A stretch of DNA of 64,000 nucleotides from Primulina eburnea (Eukaryota; Streptophyta; Magnoliopsida; Lamiales; Gesneriaceae). Positions 9,171 to 22,600 of this stretch are shown here, in pieces (within the stretch, counting starts at the first letter, position 1; each line of letters opens with the position of its first letter). Below the pieces are notes generated by a model that was not told the DNA's origin, searched no databases, and was given only the letters and a program-made list of their open reading frames with translations. The DNA is taken from assembly GCF_022965805.1 (NCBI RefSeq), contig NW_027331321.1, positions 62,001 through 126,000 of the forward strand. Direction: 5' to 3'. A program made the position numbers and the translations under genes.

Positions 9171-12100
9171 GCCGATGCAACATTTGTAGGCAACCAGGGC
9201 ATTTTGCCAAAGTCTGTCCACAGAGAGGTGTACAGCAAGGCCAGAGTGGAAGAGCATCCGGTTCAGTACCTCAGTTTGAGCGGCAGGCATCGTCGGTTCA
9301 CTCTTTTCAGCCTCCACCAGCACCGACTCCACCCAGAGGCCGAGGTAGTCAGACTGTGACTCAACCTCCGAGGCAACAGGCCCAAGTGTTTGCGTTGACA
9401 GAGGAGCAAGCACAAGATGCACCAGATGATGTTATAGCAGGTAACTGTCTCCTTTATGGTTATCCTGCTTATATCTTGATAGATACAGGTGCATCGCATA
9501 CATTCATCTCAGAACGATTTGCATTGTTGCATTCATTGCCTGTTGAGTCTTTGTTAGACGTTGTGTCTATTAATTCTCCGTTGGGAAGTGGATTAATATC
9601 TGTAACTACGGTTAGACATTGCATTCTACAGTTTGAGGGGCATGAGATTGACCTAGATTGTATAGTGTTGGGTCTAGCTGATTTTGATTGTATAGTCGGT
9701 ATTGACATGCTAACGAAGTACAGAGCCACCGTGGATTGTTTCCACAAGATTGTCAGATTCAGACCCGAGATGACAGACGAGTGGAAATTCTACGGGAAGG
9801 GTTCCAGATCTCGGATTCCCTTGATTTCGGCTCTTACTATGAACAGACTGTTACAGAAAGGAGCGGATGGTTTCTTTGTTTATGCTGTAGATATGCAGAA
9901 GTCGAGCCCGGCATTGGCAGATCTGCCAGTAGTACGGGAATTTCCAGATATTTTTCCAGATGAGATCCCAGGATTACCTCCGGTTCGTGAGATAGATTTT
10001 AGCATTGAACTTGCGCCAGGTACCGTACCTATTTCGAGAGCTCCATATAGGATGGCACCCATCGAATTCAAAGAATTGAAAGCACAATTAGAAGATCTTC
10101 TAGCCAAGGGATATATCAGACCTAGTGTATCTCCTTGGGGCGCTCCGGTGCTGTTCGTGCGAAAGAAAGATGGGTCGATGCGGTTGTGTATCGATTACCG
10201 GCAGCTGAACAAGGCAACGATCAAGAATAAATATCCTTTGCCTAGGATCGATGACCTATTTGATCAGTTGCAGGGATCCTCGGTCTATTCTAAGATTGAT
10301 TTACGTTCTGGTTATCATCAGCTCAGAGTTCGAGATATAGACATACCAAAGACAGCGTTTCGAACCAGGTATGGACATTACGAATTTATTGTCATGCCTT
10401 TTGGTTTAACAAATGCTCCTGCGGTATTTATGGGCTTGATGAACCAAGTGTTTCAGAGATATCTAGATGAATTTGTGATTGTCTTCATTGATGACATTTT
10501 GGTGTATTCAAAGAACAGAAATGAGCATGCAGAGCATCTCAGAATTGTTTTGCAGACGTTGAGAAACGAGCGACTGTATGCTAAATTGTCAAAGTGTGAG
10601 TTTTGGTTGAATAGAGTTGTCTTCTTAGGACATATCATTTCTGGAGATGGTATTTCTGTTGATCCAAGTAAAGTGGAAGCTGTGATCAGTTGGTCGAGAC
10701 CAACTTCTGTACCGGAAATACGCAGTTTCATGGGCTTAGCCGGATATTACAGAAGATTTATAAAAGATTTCTCCAGTATTGCAAAACCAATAACTCAATT
10801 AACACAAAAGAATGCACCATTTGTTTGGTCAGAGGAGTGTGAGTCTAGCTTTGTTGAATTGAAGAAAAGGCTGACCAGTGCTCCAGTATTGACGATACCT
10901 TCAGGTACAGGTGATTTTGTTGTATATTGTGATGCTTCTCATAGAGGTTTGGGATGTGTTCTTATGCAGCGAGGTCATGTGATCGCATACGCCTCGAGAC
11001 AATTGAAGCCACATGAAGTTCGATACCCCATTCATGATCTTGAATTGGCGGCTATCGTGTTTGCATTAAAGATTTGGCGTCATTATCTCTATGGCGAAAA
11101 ATTTGAAATATTTTCAGATCACAAGAGCCTGAAGTACCTATTTTCGCAATCAGAATTGAATATGAGGCAACGTAGATGGCTAGATCTTCTGAAAGACTTT
11201 GACTGTGAAATCAAATATTATCCAGGAAAGTCAAATGCAGCAGCCGATGCCTTGAGTCGTAAGGTATGTTCTTTGTCCTTATCGACGATAGGTGTTAACA
11301 AGTTAGTTGAAAATTGCTGTACATCTGGATTAGAATTTGATACAGATAGTAAGCCACTACGACTCTTTACGATCCAAGTTGAGCCCAATTTGATTATGAG
11401 GATTAAGGAAGCACAAAGAACTGATCAGAATGTGCAAAGATCAATCCAAATGGTCAGATCAGGGCATGTATCAGAATATCAGGTACGAGATCATGTGTTG
11501 TACGTGAATAACCGTCTAGTTGTGCCAGATGTTGCAGATTTGAGACAGCAGATTCTGACGGAGGCACATTGTAGTCGGTTCAGCATCCATCCATCCTGGT
11601 GGCAGAAAGATGTACAATGACTTGAAGACACAGTTCTGGTGGAAGCAAATGAAGTCAGACATTGCCGAATTTGTGTCTAAATGCTTGAACTGCCAACAGG
11701 TGAAGGCCGAGAGGAAGAAGCCGGGGGGTTTACTTCAGAGTTTATCCATTCCAGAATGGAAATGGGATCACATTTCCATGGATTTCGTGACGAAGTTACC
11801 TCGATCATCCAGAGGTTGCGATGCGATTTGGGTCATTATTGACAGATTGACCAAATCTGCTTGTTTCATCCCTTATAGAATGACGTATAGACAGGATCAG
11901 ATGGCGGAGATTTATATTCGTGAGGTAGTCAGATTGCATGGAGTGCCGAAGTCTATCGTATCAGATCGTGATCCACGATTCACTTCACATTTCTGGCACA
12001 GTTTACAGCAGGCGTTAGGTACGACCTTACACCTTAGCACTGCTTACCATCCTCAGACAGACGGACAGTCAGAACGGACTATCCAGACATTAGAGGATAT

Positions 12101-12818
12101 GTTGAGAGCCGTCGTGCTAGATTTTGGCATTAGTTGGCAAGATTCCCTACCTCTTTGCGAATTCTCGTACAATAATAGCTATCAAACAAGCATTGAGATG
12201 GCACCGTTTGAAGCTTTGTATGGCAAGAGGTGCAGATCTCCGCTATATTGGGATGATGTTTCAGAAGTACCAGAACTTGGGCCAGATATGATTCGTGACA
12301 TGACTGAGAAGGTAAAGATCATTCAGAAACGAATGAAGACAGCACAAGATCGACAAGCAAAGTACGCCAATATCAGACGTAGACCGTTAGTATTTGAGGC
12401 GGGAGATAGAGTGTTTTTAAAGATTTCTCCATTCAGAGGCGTTGTTCGATTTGGCAAACGCGGAAAACTCTCTCCTCGATACATTGGTCCTTACGAGATT
12501 CTTGAAAAGATTGGCGATCGAGCTTATCGACTTGCTCTTCCTCCTTCCTTATCCGGAATACATGACGTATTTCATGTATCAATGTTACGCAGATATATGC
12601 CAGATGTTTCTCATGTTATTCAACCGAACGAAGCTGAACTTGATCAAACCTTGAGCTATATAGAACGACCGATACAGATTCTTGATCGAAAGGACAAACA
12701 GCTCAGAACGAAGACCATTCCACTTGTGAAAGTTCAGTGGAGTCGACATGGCATTGAGGAAGCGACGTGGGAAACGGAAGAAAACATGAGGCAGAAACAC
12801 CCCGAGTTATTTATATGA
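9140..12818 (+). pseudogene. Pol of element C (protease, RT, RNase H, integrase, chromodomain), one frameshift
   Basis: In order: second gag zinc knuckle (about 9178-9220), protease [12 protein letters not shown] (about 9477), reverse transcriptase with LCIDYRQLN (about 10184), YHQLRV and FIDDILVYS (about 10482), RNase [13 protein letters not shown] (about 10919), then integrase. The frame stops at 11618-11620 because the bases CATC are repeated near 11587-11597, a 4-bp gain inside the integrase zinc region (SIHP). The frame resumes at 11610 and ends with TGA at 12816-12818. The downstream part holds the zinc CxxC (CLNCQQ), the triad D (MDFVTK), D (SDRDPRF), E (GQSERTIQ), the GPY/F module (IGPYEIL) and a chromodomain-like tail (VKVQWSRHG, EEATWETE). 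The 3-kb pol is otherwise well preserved, in line with a recent insertion. Confidence 0.88.
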
Positions 12819-12903
12819 TATGAGTATGTATTCAGTTTTAGATTATCAAACTGTTTTAAATAATTTGTATGATTACTTCAGTTCGAGGACGAACTTCTGT
12901 CTT

Positions 12904-12916
12904 AGAGGGGGAGAAA
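12904..12916 (+). other. Polypurine tract of element C
   Basis: AGAGGGGGAGAAA lies flush against the 3' LTR start. It is preceded by GTTCGAGGACGAAC, a short inverted motif also found before the LTRs of A, B, E and F in variant form. Confidence 0.9.
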
Positions 12917-14459
12917 TGTAATGCCCGGAACAATGATTGACATATACGAATATGTTGTGAAGATTGTACATAACCATAAGAAATAAGAAATGATATCATA
13001 TATGATTTTCAGTATGATTATGACTTGTTGAGACCGAAGTATTGTATTGGATTATGATTGAGAATATGATAGTGTTGATATCTATTGAGAATTAGATTGA
13101 CCGGCATCGAGAATATTGGAGTATTTATATTTCGGTGAGACCGGAAGGACCGAACCGAGATCGGAACGTACGATCAGAGTTCGCACCGTCCGTTCGGAGT
13201 TCGGAGCGTCCGAGCCAGGTGGCTGGACACATGGATGGCATGCAATAGTTCGGATCGACCGATCGTAGTTCGGATCATCCGAGACAGTTGGCTAGAGACG
13301 TGGAAGACATGCAGGATTCGGAACGTACGAAGTAAGTTCGGAGCGTCCGAAGGGTGTCAGATCGGAGCGTCCGAAGTGGATCGGATCTTCCGATCATTGC
13401 CTATAAATAGAGGCGAGGTTTCGTTAGATTTGAAAGCATTAGAAACATTTCTTAGAAGTGTTAAGAATCATTCCTATTGCAGATTCATCTTCACGACTGT
13501 AACAGCAATTCTACGACGGAAGGTATACTACATGCTTTGTTTTGGGGAATCACGACTCAAATGAGATCACATTTGAGTTTCCCAACTAAAATCACATACG
13601 AGTTTTATTGTTTATATCTTGATATAGGTATTATTATAGATTTGTTTATATGCAAATCTCGTTATGCTTTGTTTACAGATCATGTTACATTGCATTAGAT
13701 GTTTATTAGAACTTGTATTCAATTCCTATTATGCTTTGTTTACAGATCATGTTACATTGCATTAGATGATTATGCTTGTTTACAGATTTTGTATTCATGC
13801 ATTAAGATAGGACAGTCTGGAGATCAGGCAGACTTCTAGACGTTCGGTTCTATCCCAGCTTAGGGGAAGATCACCCCCCTATTGTAGACGTGGATACAGA
13901 TCAGGCCGAAGTCTAGGAATAAGACGTACCGTCACCCCGATTGGGAGGGTAGGTGATAGATCGTCTTATTCACACCGGGATCCCTAGAGTTTTAGTCGAG
14001 TCGCATCTAGACATGATTAGGCTCGCATTTCATGATTTTATATGAATGACATTCATATCAGCATGTTTCATGTTTTATAGTATTTATATGCATGTTCACA
14101 TGTTTATACTGGGATTTGTTCTCACCGGTTTTCCGGCTGTTGTTATGTCTGTATGTGTGCATAACAACAGGTGGGGCAGGATTTGGGTCGAGACAGAGAT
14201 GATCGTGTTAGCGTGGAAATCTCGGGCCTAGCAGATGGACCAGTAGTTGTCTTTTATTATGTATTGTCTTTTATTACTGGTTAGTTGAGGACATACGGAA
14301 CAGGACATAGATTTTATGTTTGTATGTTGTAAATTAAATAAAGAACTTGTGCTTGTCTAGTTACATTTTGATTTAAATATAAAAGCGAAAAATTGACCCA
14401 CGTTTTTAATAACAATCCATTTAATCCCAAGAAAAAGAATTAGAGCCCGGGTCCCCACA
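12917..14459 (+). repeat. 3' LTR of element C (1543 bp)
   Basis: Same length as the 5' LTR and almost identical. The TATA box recurs at 13402-13410. The LTR end GTCCCCACA is followed by the target duplication CACTG. Confidence 0.95.
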
Positions 14460-14464
14460 CACTG
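14460..14464 (+). repeat. Right target site duplication of element C (CACTG)
   Basis: Matches 6478-6482 exactly. Confidence 0.95.
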
Positions 14465-17400
14465 TGTCCAAAGTGTGGTAAGCATCATCGAGGAGAGTGC
14501 AGATTGGGCACTCATACTTGTTTTCGTTGTGGCGCGGCGGGCCACGTTGCCAGGAATTGCCCGAGGGGAGATAGCCAAGGGAAGGTGCAGGGTCGTATCT
14601 TTGCGATGACCAAGGAAGGTATTAATCGTGACTCTTCATTAATCCTTAATACTATTTTGATTTCAGGCAGAGTAGCTACTACTTTGATTGATACTGGTGC
14701 TACTCATTCTTTTATGTCTGAATTATTTTTGAGATCTTTGGGTATAGTTCCTTCTGTTCTTCCCCTCCAGCTTAATGTTGTTTTACCTTCGGGGGATGTC
14801 TTGTGCCCGACATCAATTGTCTTTGCGTGCCCTGTTCGTATTGAGGAGCGAGTTGTATTCGCTGATTTGATTGTTATCCCTATGGTTGCCTTCGATGTTA
14901 TTCTTGGCATGGATTGGCTTTCGACTTACCGTGCAGTTATCGATTGTGTTGCTAAGAAGGTGACTTTTGCAGATGATGGCCAGGGAGGAGCACTCGCCAG
15001 CACAGGTACTTCGCTGGTCCTTCCTTTTATTTCTTGCTTTGAGGCTGAGAGATTGTTGTGTAGAGGTTGCGATGGGTTTCTTGCTTCTATTGTGGATGTT
15101 GATAGATTGATTAAGTTGAATGTAGATGATATTGATGTGGTGAGGGAGTTTGCTGATGTGTTTGAGGATGATGTTCCGGGTTTGCCGCCGGATAGAGATG
15201 TTGAGTTTGTGATTGATTTAGCTCCAGGTACGGTTCCTATTTCTAAGGCTCCGTACCGGATGGCCCCTACCGAGATGAAGGAGTTGAAGACTCAGTTGCA
15301 GGATCTTTTAGACAAGGGCTTTATTCGTCCGAGTTCTTCGCCTTGGGGAGCTCCGGTTCTATTTGTCAAGAAGAAGGATGGTTCTTTGCGACTGTGTATC
15401 GACTACAGGGAGCTTAACAAAGTAACTGTCAAGAACAAGTATCCGTTGCCTCGGATAGATGATTTGTTTGATCAGCTCCATGGTGCTACTATGTTCTCGA
15501 AGATTGATCTTCGGTCTGGCTACTATCAGTTGAAGGTTAGGGAGTCTGATATCCCTAAGACAGCTTTCCGGACCAGGTACGGTCACTATGAGTTTCTTGT
15601 CATGTCTTTTGGTTTGACCAATGCCCCTTCAGTCTTCATGGATCTGATGAACCGTGTGTTCAAGCCTTATCTGGATAGCTTTGTCATTGTTTTCATCGAC
15701 GATATCTTGATCTATTCCAAATCCAGAGAGCTTCATGCCGAGCATCTTAGAGTTGTTCTTCAGTTGTTGCGAGAGAAGAGATTGTTTGCCAAGCTGAAGA
15801 AGTGTGAGTTTTGGTTGGATCAGATTTCTTTTCTAGGCCATGTGGTTTCGAGAGATGGCATTGCTGTTGATCCGTTGAAGATAGAGGCGATTCGGAGTTG
15901 GCCTATTCCTACCACTGTTCCGGAGGTACGCAGTTTCCTTGGTTTGGCGGGTTACTATCGTCGTTTCATTTCAGGTTTCTCCAAGATTGCCCTGCCATTG
16001 TCCAATCTGACGAGGAAGACTGTGAAGTTCGAGTGGTCTATCGATTGCCAGAGTGCATTTCAGGAGTTGAAGGACAGATTGACGACAGCTCCTGTTCTTT
16101 CTTTGCCAGTGGTTCAGAGGATTTTGTGGTCTATACCGATGCGTCGAAGAGAGGCCTTGGTGCAGTGTTGATGCAGCGAGGTAAGGTCATTGCCTATGCG
16201 TCTCGCCAGTTGAAGGATTATGAGAAGAATTATCCGACGCACGATTTGGAGCTTGCAGCTGTGGTTTTCGCCCTTAAGATTTGGAGACATTATCTGTATG
16301 GCGAAAAGTGTGAGATCTTCACAGACCACAAGAGTTTGAAGTATCTGTTCTAGCAGAAAGAGCTCAATATGCGACAGAGGAGGTGGTTAGAGCTTGTCAA
16401 GGATTACAATGTGACGATCAGTTATCACCCAGGGAAGGCGAATGTTGTGGCTGATGCTTTGAGCCACAAGTCGAGTGCTTCATTGAGTTCTTTGATTCAG
16501 AGACCATTGTTGATGGATTTGCAGAGAGAGGAGATTGATCTGGTGATTCCAGGGACCATTGCTCGCTTTTCAGCGTTGGTCATTCGATCTACATTGACGG
16601 ACAGGATCCGTAGAGAGCAGTCGACTGATGTTCAGTTGGCAGAGTTGAGAGCTAGAGCCGAGGCTAGAGGGAATTCAGAGTTTAGTCTGAATGGTGATGA
16701 TTTGGTAACTTTTAGAGGCCGCATTTGTGTTCCTTCTGGCGACGATATTCGTAGAGATGTCTTGACAGAGGCTCATACCGCACCTTATTCGATTCATCCA
16801 GGCAGTACGAAGATGTATCAGGATCTTCGTCGACTCTACTGGTGGCCAGGTATGAAGAGAGATATTGCTTTGTTCATTTCTCAGTGCCTTACTTGTCAGC
16901 AGGTAAAGATTGAGCACCAGAGACCTGCTGGGACATTGCTTTCGTTGCCGATTCCTCAGTGGAAGTGGGAGCATATCACTATGGATTTCGTGACTGGTTT
17001 ACCCAGGACGCAGAAGGGTTTCAATTCCATTTGGGTTATTGTTGATAGATTGACCAAGTCAGCGCACTTTCTCCCAGTCAAGACGACGTATTCGATGTCT
17101 CAGTATGCCGAGGATTACATTGCAGAGATTGTTAGACTTCATGGGGTTCCTGTGTCGATCGTGTCTGATCGTGACCCTAGATTTACCTCAGAGTTCTGGA
17201 AGAGTTTGCACAGAGCTATGGGTTCTCGATTAGCTTTCAGTACAGCTTATCATCCTCAGAGCGACGGTCAGTCAGAGAGAGTCATTCAGATTCTGGAGGA
17301 TATGCTCAGAGCTTGTACTATTGACTATTCTGGTAGCTGGGATTCCAAGTTGCCTCTTGTGGAGTTCACGTACAACAATAGCTACCAGGCGACGATTGAC

Positions 17401-18024
17401 ATGGCACCGTATGAGGCACTTTATGGCAGGAAGTGCAGATCTCCTTTGTTTTGGGATGAGGTTGGAGAGAGGAAGATGTTGGGTCCCGAGTTGGTCCAAC
17501 AGACTGCCGATGTTGTTGCAGTTATCAGAGAGAGGATGAAGACTGCTCAGTCCAGACAGAAGAGCTATGCAGACGTTCGTCGTAGACCTTTGCAGTTCGA
17601 GGTTGGCGATCATGTTTTTCTGAAGATAGCACCTCTCAAGGGTGTGATGCGATTTGGCAAGAACGGCAAGTTGAGCCCTAGATTCATTGGTCCATTCGAG
17701 ATATTGGACAGAGTGGGTGACCGAGCCTACAGATTAGCCCTACCGCCCGATCTTGACAGAGTCCATAATGTGTTTCACGTATCGATGCTCAGGAAGTATA
17801 TTGCAGATCCTTCCCATGTTCTTCGCCATGAGCCATTGGACTTGACGCCGAGTCTGACTTACCATGAGATTCCGATTCAGATTCTGGATCGCACAGTTAG
17901 AGTTCTGAGGAACAAAGAGATCGGCATCGTTAAAGTCCTTTGGAGGAACCATTTGATTGAGGAGGCTACGTGGGAACCAGAGACTGAGATGAGAGAGAGG
18001 TATCCTGAGTTGTTCGTGCCGTGA
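14465..18024 (+). pseudogene. Gag zinc region and pol of element B, broken
   Basis: The frame opens with a cysteine-rich knuckle ([12 protein letters not shown], 14465-14500) and a classical CCHC knuckle ([14 protein letters not shown], about 14519-14561). Protease [12 protein letters not shown] follows at about 14684, then reverse transcriptase (LCIDYRELN about 15392, FIDDILIYS about 15698). Two lesions are plain when compared with element A. One C is missing near 16107 (TTTGCC for TTTGCCC), which shifts the frame at the start of RNase H. A TCG codon has become TAG at 16351-16353. The frame is open again from 16369 to TGA 18022-18024, with the integrase triad and chromodomain as in A. The usual PFGLTNAP motif reads SFGLTNAP. 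The copy cannot make a full polyprotein. Confidence 0.88.
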
Positions 18025-18051
18025 CGTCAATTTCGAGGACGAAATTCCTCT

Positions 18052-18063
18052 AAGGAGGGGAGA
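18052..18063 (+). other. Polypurine tract of element B
   Basis: AAGGAGGGGAGA directly before the LTR, identical to the tract of element A. Confidence 0.85.
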
Positions 18064-18064
18064 T

Positions 18065-19679
18065 TGTAATAGCCGAGCCCGGTGTACGGTACGGTTTAAG
18101 CTTTATTGTGTTAATTGGGTTATGTGATTAGATGATTATAGTTGTGTTTTGGGCTATAGTATTATTGGTTATTATTTATTTGAGGTGTTAGTTGGTGTTG
18201 ATTGTTCGTTTCAGCGTTTCGAATCGATTTTAGTTGTTTTGTTACTGTTCATTGCCGTGAGTAGAGTGCACCCGCGCTCTTAATGAGTGCCCCCGCGGTG
18301 TACTATTCATCATTTTGGATTTGGAAGGCCGTGAGGACACCGCACCCGCGGCAGTGCAAGGACCGCACCCGCGGTGAGACCGCACCCGCGGTATTTGTAG
18401 CACCGCACCCGCGGTGATTGTGCATGGGATTTATTTTGGAATGCCGTGAGCTTAGCGCACCCGCGGTGCTTGAGTGACCGCACCCGCGGTGTAAGTATGG
18501 GCGAGATTTTAAGTGACTTTTTGGGAGTTGTTGGCCATACCTACCTTATCTTCTTCCTTCCATTCTCGATATTCTCTCAATTCTTAAGGGTTTTCATCCA
18601 TTTCTTTTGCTTCCTATCTTTGTTTCTTGGAGTTATTTGGATTTCCGACTTGAGATTATCGTTCTCCGTGGTATAAGGAAGCTTAGGTAAGTTTTTGGTG
18701 CGATTCTAATGAGGTTTCGAGTTAAGGGTTATTTTGGATTTGATGTTTTGATGGTTCTATGGATTATTTAGCATGGACTCTTGGATTTAGTCTTGATATT
18801 GGTGTTATTTATGGATTATTGTTGTAGGTGGTGTACCAAGAGTATAGTTGGAGGTGTTCTATTGGTTTGTAAGTGGAATTTCATCCTTTTTGCTCACATG
18901 ATATTATATGTATTGTGTTTTAAAGGTTTCAAAGTGTTATTCCCTTCCATTGATCCATTGTTATGTATTGATTTCATTGATTATCTATTGGAGGCATTGA
19001 TGTCTCACTATTGTTAAAAAGGGAATACAAGAGATATTATGAGATTGCGAAACGACGGCTTTAAATGTTATTGAGAATTCAAATGTTTTATTGGATTGAT
19101 TAATCATAGCCATAGCATTGCATGCAATTAGATGATCATCGACCATAGGCTTTTATCCCCTCACAGTTATCGATTTATATCGATGGGATATTGGCAACCA
19201 CAGTCACAGATACTATTGATATCAATCCAACCATAGAAAAGAGAAATACCATCGTTTTGCTATCTATTGCTATGCTATTGCTACAGTTATTGCTACGTTA
19301 TTCATGTTTCAGAGTCGATGGTATTTATGATTTAAAAGCCATGTTTTACAGAGTATACTATGTTCATTGCTATGTAAGAGTTCCACTTGCTGAGATTTAT
19401 TCTCATTTCAGTTATTTTCATGTGATGCAGATAAGAGCGACGGACCGGGACGTTGACTGTGGATGGGGGTCATATGCATACGAAGATTGGAAGGATGATT
19501 ATTTTGTACCATTTTGTAACATGATCACACTAATGATATTTTGTATTTTGTTATGTCATTGGAATGATCATGTTGTTATTTTGTAAACACTTTTATAAAA
19601 TGTATTTTGAAACTCCTTCCGTTTGAAAGAAAATTTTAAATTCCGCTGTATTTTAATTGTAACGGGTCAGGGTGTCACA
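18065..19679 (+). repeat. 3' LTR of element B (1615 bp)
   Basis: Begins TGTAATAGCC and ends GTGTCACA, homologous to 2031-3647. It carries the ACCGCACCCGCGGT cluster at about 18265-18493. ORFs such as 19191-19586 read through LTR sequence and are not genes. Confidence 0.85.
18265..18493 (+). repeat. ACCGC-ACCC-GCGGT motif cluster in LTR B
   Basis: Seven or more full or partial copies. Some copies differ from those of LTR A in the bases between motifs, while the arms are kept. Confidence 0.85.
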
Positions 19680-22600
19680 CCAAAAGTAACTCAAGAATTT
19701 AACATCGCGATCAGAAGCAATAGTCCTAGTCATGCCATGCAACCTAACGACTTCTCGAAAGAACAAATCCGCAATGTTTGAAGCATCATCGGTTTTATGA
19801 CAAGCTATAAAATGTGCCATATTAGAGAATCCATCCACAACAACAAAAATAGAATCCCTCCCATTCTTAGTACTAGGCAAACCCAAAATAAAGTCCATAA
19901 AAATGTCAATCCAAGTTCTTTTTAAGAATAGCACGCAAAAGTGTTCCCAAAGTTCTATTGACAACTTCAGTTTGTCCATCCGTTTGAGGATGACAATTAG
20001 TAGAAAACAACAATTTTGTGCCAAGTTTAGCCCAAAAAGTATTCCAAAAGTAACTCAAGAATTTAACATCGCGACCAGAAACAATAGTCCTAGGCATGCC
20101 ATGCAACCTAACGACTTCTCGAAAGAACAAATCCGAAATGTTTGAAGCATCATCGATTTTATGACAAGCTATAAAATGTGTCATCTTAGAGAATCTATCC
20201 ACAACAACAAAAATAGAATCCCTCCCCTTCTTAGTACTAGGCAAAGTTAAAATAAAGTCCATAAAAATGCCAATCCAAGTTATTTTTAAGAATAGCACGC
20301 AAAAGTGTTCCCAAAGTTCTATTGACAACTTCAGTTTGTCCATCCGTTTGAGGATGACAAGTAGTAGAAAACAACATTTTTGTGCCAAGTTTAGCCCAGA
20401 AAGTCTTCCAAAAGTAACTCAATAATTTAACATCGCGACCAGAAACAATAGTCCTAGGCATGCCATGCAACCTAGCGACTTCTCTAAAGAACAAATCCGC
20501 AATGTTTGAAGCATCATCGGTTTTATGACAAGCTATAAAATGTGCCATCTTAGAGAATCTATCCACAACAACAAAAATAGAATCCCTCCCCTTCTTAGTC
20601 CTAGGCAACCCAAAATAAAGTCCATAGAAATGTCAATCCAAGTTCTTTTTAAGAATAGCACGCAAAAGTGTTCCCAAAGTTCTATTGACAACTTCAATTT
20701 GTCCATCCGTTTGAGGATGACAAGTAGTAGAAAACAACAATTTTGTGCCAAGTTTAGCCCATAAAGTATTCCAAAAGTAACTCAAGAATTTAACATCGCG
20801 ATCAAAAGCAAAAGTCCTAGTAATGCCATGCAACCTAATGACTTCTCTAAAGAACAAATCCGCAATGTTTGAAGCATCATCGGTTTTATGACAAGCTATA
20901 AAATGTGCCATCTTAGAGAATCTATCCACAACCACAAAAATAGAATCCCTCCCCTTCTTAGTCCTAGGCAACCCAAAATAAAATCCATAGAAATGTCAAT
21001 CCAAGTTCTTTTTAAGAATAGCACGCAAAAGTGTTCCCAAAGTTCTATTGACAACTTCAATTTGTCCATCCGTTTGAGGATGACAAGTAGTAGAAAACAA
21101 CAATTTTGTGCCAAGTTTAGCCCAAAAAGTATTCCAAAAGTAACTCAAGAATTTAACATCGCGATCAGAAGCAATAGTCCTGGTCATGCCATGCAACCTA
21201 ACGACTTCTCGAAAGAACAAATCCGCAATGTTTGAAGCATCATCGATTTTATGACAAGCTATAAAATGTGCAATCTTAGAGAATCTATCCACAACAACAA
21301 AAATAGAATCCCTCCCCTTCTTAGTACTAGGCAAACCCAAAATAAAGTCCATAGAAATGCCAATCCAAGTTCTTTTTAAGAATAGCACGCAAAAGTGTTC
21401 CCAAAGTTCTATTGACAACTTCAGTTTGTCCATCCGTTTGAGGATGACAAGTAGTAGAAAACAACATTTTTGTGCCAAGTTTAGCCCAGAAAGTCTTCCA
21501 AAAGTAACTCAATAATTTAACATCGCGACCAGAAACAATAGTCCTAGGCATGCCATGCAACCTAGCGACTTCTCTAAAGAACAAATCCGCAATGTTTGAA
21601 GCATCATCGGTTTTATGACAAGCTATAAAATGTGCCATCTTAGAGAATCTATCCACAACAACAAAAATAGAATCCCTCCCCTTCTTAGTCCTAGGCAACC
21701 CAAAATAAAGTCCATAGAAATGTCAATCCAAGTTCTTTTTAAGAATAGCACGCAAAAGTGTTTCCAAAGTTCTATTGACAACTTCATTTTGTCCATCCGT
21801 TTGAGGATGACAAGTAGTAGAAAACAACAATTTTGTGCCAAGTTTAGCCCATAAAGTATTCCAAAAGTAACTCAAGAATTTAACATCGCGATCAAAAGCA
21901 AAAGTCCTAGTTATGCCATGCAACCTAACGACATCTCTAAAGAACAAATCCGCAATGTTTGAAGCATCATCGGTTTTATGGCAAGCTATAAAATGTGCCA
22001 TCTTAGAGAATCTATCCACAACCACAAAAATAGAATCCCTCCCCTTCTTAGTCCTAGGCAACCCAAAATAAAGTCCATAGAAATGTCAATCCAAGTTCTT
22101 TTTAAGAATAGCACGCAAAAGTGTTCCCAAAGTTCTATTGACAACTTCAATTTGTCCTCCGTTTGAGGATGACAAGTAGTAGAAAACAACAATTTTGTGC
22201 CAAGTTTAGCCCAAAAAGTATTCCAAAAGTAACTCAAGAATTTAACATCGCGATCAGAAGCAATAGTCCTAGTCATACCATGCAACCTAACGACTTCTCG
22301 AAAGAACAAATCCGCAATGTTTGAAGCATCATCGATTTTATGACAAGCTATAAAATGTGCCATCTTAGAGAATCTATCCACAACAACAAAAATAGAATCC
22401 CTCCCCTTCTTAGGACTAGGCAAACCCAAAATAAAGTCCATAGAAATGTCAATCCAAGTTCTTTTTAAGAATAGCACGCAAAAGAGTTCCCAAAGTTCTA
22501 TTGACAACTTCAGTTTGTCCATCCGTTTGAGGATGACAAGTAGTAGAAAACAACAATTTTTGCCAAGTTTAGCCCAGAAAGTCTTCCAAAAGTAACTAAA

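Larger units (their letters stand above)
6483..14459 (+). mobile_element. Element C: complete Ty3/gypsy chromovirus, 7,977 bp
   Basis: C is complete: 5' LTR 6483-8025, primer site 8031-8042, gag from 8277, pol to 12818, polypurine tract 12904-12916, 3' LTR 12917-14459, and the 5-bp target duplication CACTG on both sides. The two LTRs are both 1543 bp, and I see only one clear difference (about position 6827, T against C), so insertion is recent. Despite that, the coding frame has small indels in the gag zinc-knuckle linker and in the integrase zinc region. By pol and gag type it resembles Tekay/Del chromoviruses (inference from motif style). Confidence 0.93.
6459..19679 (+). mobile_element. 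Element B: degenerate Ty3/gypsy element split by element C
   Basis: B is the host of element C. Its gag reads F-D-P-E-K-P-L up to 6482, is interrupted by C, and resumes at 14465 with the first zinc knuckle in the same frame. It then runs through pol to a 3' LTR ending at 19679. Its 5' LTR, primer site and most of gag are left of the window, probably beyond X and A. After the LTR the integrase-derived array starts in mid-unit, so B probably inserted into that array. If so, its left target site outside the window should read CCAAA. Confidence 0.8.

Noticed and set aside
1..19679. A and B as the two ends of one element or a shared-LTR tandem like F
   Set aside because: No primer site follows the A LTR, their LTRs differ by several percent, and the gag of B resumes only after element X; insertion of A into X explains it better, though the left side is out of view.
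19903..20145. Plus-strand ORFs in the array
   Set aside because: They mirror the minus-strand integrase frame and have no recognisable domain.
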